From Stenotrophomonas_A sp036403795 (GTDB lineage: Bacteria > Pseudomonadota > Gammaproteobacteria > Xanthomonadales > Xanthomonadaceae), in contig DASWQJ010000127.1 of NCBI GenBank assembly GCA_036403795.1, forward strand, positions 1 through 12,909: DNA of 12,909 nucleotides, in the 5' to 3' direction. Below are positions 7,289 to 12,909 of the stretch, piece after piece (position 1 is the stretch's first letter; every line of letters starts with the position of its first letter). The notes beneath the pieces are model-generated. The model was given only the letters and a program-made list of their open reading frames with translations. It was not told the origin of the DNA and did not search any database. The position numbers and the translations under genes were made by a program.

Positions 7289-7427
7289 GCCGCAATTCTT
7301 GCACTGCGCGGCGCGTCCCGGGGAAGAAGCCCGGCAACACGTTCTGGTCCTGCCGCGCCAGCGGGCGAATCCCGTTGCTGGCGCTCAAGCGCGTGCGTAT
7401 CGGGCAGGCAACCCAAACGTCAGGCAT

Positions 7428-7461
7428 AAAAAAGCCCGCTTGCAGCGAACTGCCAGCGGGC
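7428..7461 (-). terminator. strong intrinsic terminator facing glnE
   Basis: Read on the minus strand, a 7-bp GC stem (7434-7440 with 7455-7461) is extended by one mismatch and a further 4 bp (7442-7445 with 7450-7453) around a four-base loop, then followed by six T (7428-7433). It lies 375 bases past the stop of the AsmA-like gene and 139 bases before glnE, so it insulates glnE from upstream transcription. Which transcript it ends is not evident: the AsmA-like mRNA, a small RNA or an attenuated glnE leader. Confidence 0.85.
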
Positions 7462-7605
7462 CTTGCTCCCTCCCCCACGTCGGGATGCGCAATCATAATG
7501 TGCAGATAATTCTCAACATGCACGCTGCACTGCAAAACAGTACTTGGCAGTACAGAACTCCCGCAGAAACAGGTTAAACGGGCACTCACCCATTCAGCCA
7601 GAGCC

Positions 7606-7629
7606 GGAAAACGGGGTCAGGTTCACTTC
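7606..7629. repeat. possible REP/RAYT-associated sequence motif
   Basis: The plus strand carries AACGGGGTCAGGTTCACTTC, which resembles a GGGGTCAG-containing motif I associate with dispersed repeats and RAYT transposase neighbourhoods in gammaproteobacteria. Recognition is from memory. There is one copy only, no transposase is present, and it could be chance. Confidence 0.25.
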
Positions 7630-7835
7630 GCCCCTGCGGCTACGGTCCATCCCGCGGCGGGTGGCCAGTGCCGGGGGGTAAGCGTTCCGCGACGCGGCGG
7701 GCAATGCCGGCCACTTGGCCCCGTCACGCACAACCGCGGCCAAAGCCTGAGCCAGGCCCAAGGCCTGCACGGTGGATCGCGACACCCATCCCCCGACATG
7801 GCTCGAAACGCCAGCACGCAGCGCGCCAGGCCGCC

Positions 7836-10055
7836 CTACTCCGGCGCGGCCGCACTCGCCCCTTGCTCGTCGTACCACTTGCGCGCGCCCAGCAGATGCC
7901 ACTGCCGCCGGCCATCACTCAGCTCCAGCGCTGCGCTCAGCAGGCCCCACTTCGCATACAGGCTGCCTTGCGGCTGGTCGCCCTGCAGGCGCAGCCGCGC
8001 GAGCACATCGAAACGGTCGTTGCTGGCGGCCAGGTTGTCCAACGTGAGCGTGTCATCGTGCCAATGCACGCGACCGCGTACGCGTGTTTCCCCAGCGTCC
8101 ACCACGTTGTCGATCCACTGCGGGAAATCGCGCTTCTGCGCATACAGCGCCATCAGGAAACCGACATCGCGCATTTGCAGATCCGCTTGCGTGTCCACAT
8201 CGATCGGGCGTGACCAGTCCAATCGACCGTGCTCGATCCGCGCACGCGCCCACCAGCCGCTGCGCTGCTCGCCGCGACTGCCGGTGAAGCCTACGTTGCG
8301 CAACTCGACGATGCTCTCGTCCAGGTCGAACAAGGCCTGCTTGAGTTCGGCGCGACGCAGTTGGATATCGGCATCCAGATCGGTCTGCAACGCCAGTCCG
8401 GCGACACGCAGTCGCGCTGCCTGGGCCTGTAGCTGGATCCGGCCATCGCCGATCACGCCACCGGGCAACACGTACAGATCGCCACTAACCTTCCCGGTGC
8501 CACCCTCGAAGCCGAGCTGGTCGCGCGGCAGATAACGGTTGTACGTCCGCAGGTCGGGCACGCGCGCATCGCGGAACACCAGGTGCGCGCGCGTATCGCG
8601 ACGCAAGTCCGCCACGGTGGCGTCCGGCGCCAACGTGCGCAGGTCCAGCCGCAAGTCGTTGCCTTCGATATACGGCGTGCGGCGATCCTCTTGCGGCGTC
8701 ACCACAAAGCGCTGCATGCGCATCAGCAATACCGGCAGGTCGGCGCCGGCGCGACTGGATTCCACATGCAGGTCGGCAGACGCGCGGCCTGCGAAATAAC
8801 TGCTCATCACCGTGGCACTGGCATCCATCTCCGGCACCTTCAACTGGCTGCCCGCCACCAGTCGACCGTCGCGCAATTGCACTTTGCCCTCGACCACGCC
8901 TTCTCCGCGCAGTTGCAGCCATTCTGTCTTGGGGAACAGTGCCTTGATCCAGTCCAGCGAGGCAAAGCGCCAGCGCCCCTGCGCACTGCCCGAGGTGCGC
9001 TCCAGCACGCTGGCGAAATCGCGCAGCGGCACCTGTCGCCCCCGCACTTGCAAGTCGGCATCCAGCTGCAGCGCGTCGGGTGCGGCGGCCGGCACGTGCG
9101 CCTTCAGCGCGATGTGGTCGTCCACGTTGAGGCGCAGGTCCATCTCGCCCTGCAGCGGTTTTCCTTGCGCGTCGCGCCCCAGCAATGGCGCGGTCCACTG
9201 CGCGCGACTGCCCGATGCCAACTCGCCACGCACCCAGCGCACGTCCAGGTCGGCCTTGCCGCTGCCCGGCGCCGCGCGGAATACCGGCCGCCCCTGCGCA
9301 TCAGGCTGCAGCGACACCCCAGTGGTGTGACCGATCAACCGCAGGTCGGCGACGGTCTCGCCCAGCTTGTCCAGTCCCTGCGCCTGCGCACGCGTATGCG
9401 GATCCATCGAAAACTTCGCATCGAAGCGGCCATCGGTCAGCAGTTCGTGCTGATCGTTGGCCAGCCGCACCTGGCCCACGCGCGCCCAAGAGGGCATCAC
9501 CCGCATCGGCCCGCTACGCAGCCGCTTGGTGAAGCCCATCTCGGCACTGCCAAAACCACTGAACCTGAGCGAGCCGAACTGGCCACCGCGCACGCTGTCG
9601 GTATGGATGCGGTCGAAGCGCAGCGACCAGGATTTCTTGCCGGGCACCGGCCGGTCCGCCACGATCGGCGGGCCCTCGTCGTGGCGCGTGCCACCGGTGA
9701 CGTTGTCGGCCTCGATGTCGGGCATATGCACCTGCCGTGCGAACAACGCGGTCATGAAAATGTGCCCCCGCGCGCGCTCGGCATCGATCCACCAGCGGGT
9801 CTGCCGCACGTGCCCGCGCAAGCGTGGCCCATGCACATCCACCCGCCCTGGCCACACGCTGGTCGCCCAGTCCCAGTGCAGGGTAAACTTCTCGGGCTTG
9901 CGGTTGATCGCCCAGGGCGCCAACCCGGTATTGAGGAAGACGTTGGCCGCCAGTACGTAGGCCAGGTACAAGCCGACCAAGCCCAGCAAGGGCCAGCGCA
10001 ACCATCGCGGCACGGTTTGCCAGCGTTGCCGCAGGCTGCGGTAGGGGTGGGTCAT
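7836..10055 (-). CDS. membrane-anchored AsmA-like periplasmic protein (paralogue A)
   Basis: 739 residues. One hydrophobic segment near residues 22-41 follows a basic N-terminus, so the chain should be anchored in the inner membrane with the rest in the periplasm. After it comes NRKPEKFTLHW...SVWPGRVDVHG (51-76), a pattern common in AsmA-like proteins. The remainder is alternating beta strands with recurring elements such as IEGNDLRLDLR (463-473), DARVPDLRTYNRYLP (496-510) and GRVHWHDDTLTL (661-672). No catalytic motif, cysteine pair or C-terminal membrane segment is visible. AsmA-like proteins (TamB, YhdP, YdbH) form grooves that carry phospholipid between membranes; that role is only an inference here. 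It aligns without large gaps with the neighbouring gene: 67 of 104 residues match over 628-731. That gene lies 105 bases upstream on the same strand, so an operon is likely. No Shine-Dalgarno is evident. Confidence 0.85.
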   Translation of the reverse strand: MTHPYRSLRQRWQTVPRWLRWPLLGLVGLYLAYVLAANVFLNTGLAPWAINRKPEKFTLHWDWATSVWPGRVDVHGPRLRGHVRQTRWWIDAERARGHIFMTALFARQVHMPDIEADNVTGGTRHDEGPPIVADRPVPGKKSWSLRFDRIHTDSVRGGQFGSLRFSGFGSAEMGFTKRLRSGPMRVMPSWARVGQVRLANDQHELLTDGRFDAKFSMDPHTRAQAQGLDKLGETVADLRLIGHTTGVSLQPDAQGRPVFRAAPGSGKADLDVRWVRGELASGSRAQWTAPLLGRDAQGKPLQGEMDLRLNVDDHIALKAHVPAAAPDALQLDADLQVRGRQVPLRDFASVLERTSGSAQGRWRFASLDWIKALFPKTEWLQLRGEGVVEGKVQLRDGRLVAGSQLKVPEMDASATVMSSYFAGRASADLHVESSRAGADLPVLLMRMQRFVVTPQEDRRTPYIEGNDLRLDLRTLAPDATVADLRRDTRAHLVFRDARVPDLRTYNRYLPRDQLGFEGGTGKVSGDLYVLPGGVIGDGRIQLQAQAARLRVAGLALQTDLDADIQLRRAELKQALFDLDESIVELRNVGFTGSRGEQRSGWWARARIEHGRLDWSRPIDVDTQADLQMRDVGFLMALYAQKRDFPQWIDNVVDAGETRVRGRVHWHDDTLTLDNLAASNDRFDVLARLRLQGDQPQGSLYAKWGLLSAALELSDGRRQWHLLGARKWYDEQGASAAAPE

Positions 10056-10088
10056 GCGGCAGGCGATCGCGGTGGGAGAGGTGCGGCG

Positions 10089-10094
10089 ATCCTA
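10089..10094 (-). promoter_or_regulatory. possible -10 element of AsmA-like paralogue A
   Basis: Minus-strand TAGGAT lies 33 bases before the ATG at 10055. A TGGACA (10110-10115), one mismatch from TTGACA, lies upstream with a short 15-base spacer. It would give paralogue A its own promoter in addition to readthrough from paralogue B. Confidence 0.3.
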
Positions 10095-10160
10095 GCGGCG
10101 GGCCGGTCGTGTCCATGTGCATGCACGCGGGCCGCTCGTTGCGACAACCCGCTGGCGGCC

Positions 10161-12371
10161 TTAGTGCAGCAGGTCCGGCTGCGCGTCATACCACTGGCGA
10201 GCGCGGATCAAATGCCAGTTGCGCTGCCCGCCGCGCGTCTCCAGCGCCGCGCTCAGCACTCCCCAGTTGGCATACAGGCTGCCTTCGCGCTGGCGATCCT
10301 GCAGCCGCAACCGCGCCAGCACGGTGAAGCGGTCGTTGCCGGCCTGCACGCGGTCGAGCACCAACAGGTTGTCATGCCAGTGCACGCGTCCGGTCACCTG
10401 CGCCTGCCCCGCATCCACGATCTTGCCGATCCACTTGGGGAAGTCGCGCTGCTGCGCGTACATCGCCAGCAGGAAATCCAGGTCGCGCACGTTGATGCGC
10501 AAGTTGCCGTCCACCGTGATCGGCCTGGTCCAGTCCATGCGCCCTTGTGCCAGTGACAACTTGGCCCACCAACCGGTGTGTGCCTGCCCGTTGCTGCCGG
10601 TAAAGCTCACGTTGCGCAAATCCAGCGTACTGGCATCCAGGGTGAAGTTCTGCCCTTTCAGATCGGCTTGCTTGAGGCGGATGTCCGATCGCACGTCACC
10701 GCGCAGCGCCATCCCGGCCACGTGCAACTTGGCGCCACTGGCTACCACTTGCAGCGTGCCTTGGCCGATGCGCCCTCCCGGCACCACCTGCAGGTCGCCG
10801 CCCAACGTACCGCTGCCGCCTTCGAAGCGCAGGTGCGCGGCGGGCAGATAGCGGTTGTAGGCCCGCAGGTCCGGCACCCGTGCATTGCGAAACACCAGGT
10901 GCGCGCTCGCGGTGTCGCGCAGTCCCGCTACATTGCGTTCGCCGGCGCCTGCGCGCAGGTCCAGGCGCAGGTCGTTGCCTTCCACGAACGGCCGCGCGCG
11001 CGCATCGTCGGCGGCAATCACGAAGCGCTGCATCTGCAGGTTGAGCGTAGGCACCAGCGCGCCGGCCTCACCGTCGACCTGCAACCTGGCTTCGGCCATG
11101 CCCTCGATGTGGTTGCCCATCACCTCGGCACTGGCCTGCACTTGCGGCACGGAGATTCGCGAACCCGGCGCCAGCTGCCCTTCGCTCACCTGCACATCGG
11201 CATCGACCAGGCCCTCGCCCTGCAACTTGAGCCAGCTCGCCTGCGGGAACATCTCGGTGATCCACGCCAGCGTGGGAAAGCGCCATTGCAGTTGCACATG
11301 CCCGTTGGCGCGCGGCACCAGCGAGGCGAAATCGTGCAACGGCAGCCGGCGCCCGCGCACGGTCAGCTCTGCGTCCAGCGCCAGGTTGGCCCCCGGCTGC
11401 TCGGGCATCTGCGCATGTACCTGGATGTCCTGCGCCACGCGCACCTGTGCCGTCAACTCGCCCTGCAGCGCCTGCCCGTCCAATCGCTTGCCCACCAACG
11501 GTGCACGCCACTCCAGCTTGCCGCCTGGCTGCAGTTCACCGCGCAGCCAATGCAGGTCCATCGTGGCTTGGCCTTCGCCTGGCGCGGCACGCAGCACCGG
11601 ATGGCCGCGCGCATCGCGCTGCAGCGACAGCGCCGCGGTCTTGCCTTGCAAGCGCAGCCGCGCATCGGTCTTGAGCAGCTTGTCGATGCCATGCGCCTGG
11701 TCGCGTCGATGACGATCGATCGAGAAGTCCACTTGCAACGCGCCATCGCTCAGCAACACCTGCCGGGGGCCGGCAATGCGCGCATGCTGCAGTTCGCCAT
11801 GCCAGGGCGTCAGTTCCATCGCGCCGCCGCGCAGTTGTTTGTAGAAGCCGCCCGAGGCCTTGCCGGTGCCGGCAACCTCGAGCTTGAGGTCGCCAAAATA
11901 GCCGCCGCGCACGCTGTCGCTCTCGATGCGCTGGAAATCCAGCACCCAGCCGCCGGCCCGATATGGCGGCGGCAGGGTCGGCGGACCGGGATCGCGCCGC
12001 GCCCCACCGGTCACCTGCTCGGCCACTACCAACGGCACGCGGACCTGTCGCTGCAGCAGCGGCCACAAACTCAAGTGACCTTGCGCGCGCGCGGCGTGCA
12101 CTTCCCATCGGGTGTGGCCCACGTGGCCCTTCAGGTGCACATCCCAGATCTTCACGTAGCCAGGCCACCAACTCACCGCCGGACCCCACTGGATCGTGAA
12201 CTTGTCGGGCTTGCGGTTGGCCGCCCACTCGCCCACCGGCGTATTGAGGAACAGGTTGGCCAGCAACAGATAGGCCAGATACAGCCCCACCAGTGCCAGC
12301 ACGGGCAAACGCAGCCAGCGGGGACGATCGGACCACCAGGCGCGTGTCGGTCGGGCACGGGGCGTTTGCAT
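10161..12371 (-). CDS. membrane-anchored AsmA-like periplasmic protein (paralogue B)
   Basis: 736 residues with the same plan as the gene just downstream. A basic N-terminus and one membrane segment (about 23-42, ending NLFLNT) are followed by ANRKPDKFTIQW and WWPGYVKIWDVHLKGH, then a long beta-rich periplasmic part. Blocks shared with paralogue A include DSVRGG, RGELQPG, EGNDLRLDLR, ARVPDLRAYNRYLP, SFTGSNG...GWWAKL, QRDFPKWI, GRVHWHD and NDRFTVLARLRLQ. Both proteins place the C-terminal conserved block at residues 628-731, so the copies are colinear and arose by tandem gene duplication. The sequences have clearly diverged, so the duplication is old rather than recent. Family and function carry the same uncertainty as for paralogue A: AsmA-like by pattern, lipid transport or envelope maintenance by inference. 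It is divergent from the CoA-transferase gene across 205 bases. A GGA about ten bases upstream is the only hint of a ribosome binding site. Confidence 0.85.
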   Translation of the reverse strand: MQTPRARPTRAWWSDRPRWLRLPVLALVGLYLAYLLLANLFLNTPVGEWAANRKPDKFTIQWGPAVSWWPGYVKIWDVHLKGHVGHTRWEVHAARAQGHLSLWPLLQRQVRVPLVVAEQVTGGARRDPGPPTLPPPYRAGGWVLDFQRIESDSVRGGYFGDLKLEVAGTGKASGGFYKQLRGGAMELTPWHGELQHARIAGPRQVLLSDGALQVDFSIDRHRRDQAHGIDKLLKTDARLRLQGKTAALSLQRDARGHPVLRAAPGEGQATMDLHWLRGELQPGGKLEWRAPLVGKRLDGQALQGELTAQVRVAQDIQVHAQMPEQPGANLALDAELTVRGRRLPLHDFASLVPRANGHVQLQWRFPTLAWITEMFPQASWLKLQGEGLVDADVQVSEGQLAPGSRISVPQVQASAEVMGNHIEGMAEARLQVDGEAGALVPTLNLQMQRFVIAADDARARPFVEGNDLRLDLRAGAGERNVAGLRDTASAHLVFRNARVPDLRAYNRYLPAAHLRFEGGSGTLGGDLQVVPGGRIGQGTLQVVASGAKLHVAGMALRGDVRSDIRLKQADLKGQNFTLDASTLDLRNVSFTGSNGQAHTGWWAKLSLAQGRMDWTRPITVDGNLRINVRDLDFLLAMYAQQRDFPKWIGKIVDAGQAQVTGRVHWHDNLLVLDRVQAGNDRFTVLARLRLQDRQREGSLYANWGVLSAALETRGGQRNWHLIRARQWYDAQPDLLH

Positions 12372-12411
12372 GCGTCGAGGTCCGGGCGTGGCAGGTTCGC
12401 CAATGGGCTCG

Positions 12412-12417
12412 ATCCTA
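12412..12417 (-). promoter_or_regulatory. possible -10 element of AsmA-like paralogue B
   Basis: Minus-strand TAGGAT, 40 bases before the ATG at 12371, in the same GCTAGGATCG context as upstream of paralogue A. It sits in the loop of a 6-bp inverted repeat (TGGGCT 12404-12409, AGCCCA 12417-12422). The -35 position falls on the dyad at 12426-12439 and matches poorly. Confidence 0.3.
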
Positions 12418-12425
12418 GCCCACGC

Positions 12426-12439
12426 CTGTTAAGTAACAG
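12426..12439. promoter_or_regulatory. 14-base dyad, possible operator
   Basis: CTGTTAAGTAACAG is a 6-bp inverted repeat around a two-base centre and is AT-rich in a GC-rich spacer. It lies between the divergent AsmA-like and CoA-transferase genes, about ten bases upstream of the candidate TAGGAT. The position suits a repressor or activator site; no regulator can be named. Confidence 0.3.
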
Positions 12440-12458
12440 CATCCTGGGCGCCATCGCC

Positions 12459-12492
12459 TCAACGGGGACCGCACGTCAACGGGAACCACACG
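12459..12492. repeat. two adjacent 17-base direct repeats
   Basis: TCAACGGGGACCGCACG (12459-12475) is followed without a gap by TCAACGGGAACCACACG (12476-12492), with two differences, both G to A. It lies upstream of the CoA-transferase gene and about 50 bases before its candidate -10. It may be a duplicated protein-binding site or a neutral tandem duplication. Confidence 0.8.
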
Positions 12493-12544
12493 CGACACAT
12501 CCGCCATACCACCAAGGTCGCGAGCCCGCTCGGCTGCAGAAGCC

Positions 12545-12550
12545 GATAAT
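12545..12550 (+). promoter_or_regulatory. possible -10 element of the CoA-transferase gene
   Basis: GATAAT, one mismatch from TATAAT, lies 26 bases before the ATG at 12577 and would give a leader of about 20 bases. No convincing -35 is visible at the right spacing. Confidence 0.35.
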
Positions 12551-12576
12551 GGGTCTCCCCCGAAAACGCCCGTGCC

Positions 12577-12909
12577 ATGACCGACCGCATCCTCGACCCC
12601 CGCCTGCTGGCGCGCGTGGTCAGCGCCGAACAAGCCGCCGCCCTCATCCAGCCTGGCGAGACCGTCGCGATGAGCGGCTTTACCGGCTCGGGCTATCCCA
12701 AGTCGGTGCCGCTGGCGTTGGCCCGTCGCATCGAAGCCGCGCACGAGGCCGGCCAGCCCTTCCAGATCAAACTGATGACCGGCGCCTCCACCGCGCCCGA
12801 GCTGGACGGCGCGCTGGCCAAGGCGGAGGGATTGGCGCTGCGCATGCCCTTCCAGAGTGATCCGGATGCGCGCAACCGCATCAACGCCGGCACGCTCGAC
12901 TACATCGAC
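12577..12909 (+). CDS. acetyl-CoA hydrolase/succinate CoA-transferase family protein (5' part)
   Basis: The first 111 codons of a longer gene, open at the window end; family members are about 500 residues. The N-terminus matches the ScpC/AarC/Ach1 group: VSAEQAAALIQPGETVAMSG (15-34), GFTGSGYPKSVPLALA (34-49), TGASTAPELDGALA (68-81) and PFQSDPDARNRINAG (91-105). These enzymes move CoA between carboxylates, for example succinyl-CoA to acetate (AarC) or propionyl-CoA to succinate (E. coli ScpC), through a glutamyl-CoA intermediate; some act as acetyl-CoA hydrolases. The catalytic glutamate lies beyond the visible part, so substrate choice cannot be judged. The start has no clear Shine-Dalgarno, but the protein aligns from its first residues with family N-termini. 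Confidence 0.92.
   Translation, partial: MTDRILDPRLLARVVSAEQAAALIQPGETVAMSGFTGSGYPKSVPLALARRIEAAHEAGQPFQIKLMTGASTAPELDGALAKAEGLALRMPFQSDPDARNRINAGTLDYID

Larger units (their letters stand above)
7289..7835. other. 547-base intergenic region upstream of glnE
   Basis: No supported protein gene. From left to right it holds the glnE leader (7289-7427), a strong minus-strand terminator (7428-7461), an AT-richer island (about 7490-7590) with the short direct repeat CAGTAC at 7538 and 7548, a motif resembling REP/RAYT-associated sequence (7606-7629), and GC-rich spacer up to the end of the first AsmA-like gene. That spacer has a small hairpin CAGGCC/GGCCTG at 7753-7767 without a T-run. A minus-strand frame at 7594-7902 overlaps the AsmA-like gene and matches nothing I know. 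Confidence 0.65.

Noticed and set aside
7490..7525. Fur-box-like AT-rich sequence
   Set aside because: ATAAT and GATAAT units are present but do not form the 19-bp inverted repeat, and no iron gene is adjacent.
7197..7589. 130-codon minus-strand open frame over the glnE start
   Set aside because: It runs through the intrinsic terminator and into glnE in another frame; no homology recognised.
7594..7902. 102-codon minus-strand open frame ending VNLTPFSGSG
   Set aside because: It overlaps the 3' end of paralogue A in another frame and has no recognised domain; its end derives from the GGGGTCAG motif.
8583..10556. 657-codon plus-strand open frame
   Set aside because: Antisense shadow across paralogue A and the end of B, with the same compositional signature and no recognisable motif.
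10578..12860. 760-codon plus-strand open frame
   Set aside because: It is antisense to AsmA-like paralogue B, His/Gln/Arg-rich with no domain, and runs across the divergent promoter region. The opposite strand has a membrane anchor and a true paralogue.

Overview
The window looks like an ordinary chromosomal stretch of a high-GC gammaproteobacterium, most likely Xanthomonadaceae/Lysobacteraceae (Lysobacter, Luteimonas or Stenotrophomonas-like). This rests on high GC, on the RutE- and GlnE-type proteins present, and on several starts without a visible Shine-Dalgarno. It is inference: no rRNA or other phylogenetic marker is present.

Layout. Positions 1-330 have no gene. They hold a compact palindromic element (35-139), a T-poor stretch and the intrinsic terminator of the first gene. 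Next are two minus-strand genes, a YceI-family lipoprotein (331-1059) and a RutE-type malonic semialdehyde reductase/nitroreductase (1209-1799). Three plus-strand genes follow: an ELM1-family GT-B-like protein (1898-2863), a VUT/YhhQ-type queuosine-precursor transporter (3002-3562) and a UdgX-type uracil-DNA glycosylase (3695-4339). Converging on udgX is glnE (4469-7288, minus), encoding the two-domain glutamine synthetase adenylyltransferase/adenylyl-removase.

A 547-base gap (7289-7835) holds a strong minus-strand terminator, an AT-richer island with short repeats and a possible REP/RAYT-associated motif. Two tandem minus-strand paralogues follow (7836-10055 and 10161-12371). Each encodes a roughly 740-residue protein with one N-terminal membrane anchor and a long beta-rich AsmA-like periplasmic part. 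A 205-base divergent intergenic region with a 17-base tandem repeat separates them from the start of an acetyl-CoA hydrolase/succinate CoA-transferase gene (12577 onward, plus), cut by the window end.

The genes do not form one pathway. They cover envelope functions (YceI, the AsmA-like pair), nitrogen control (GlnE), DNA uracil repair (UdgX), tRNA-modification precursor uptake (VUT) and acyl-CoA metabolism. I see no clear undescribed system. The most interesting items are the tandem AsmA-like pair, the UdgX with its covalent-capture loop, the cloverleaf-like palindrome at 35-139 and the orphan terminator upstream of glnE.
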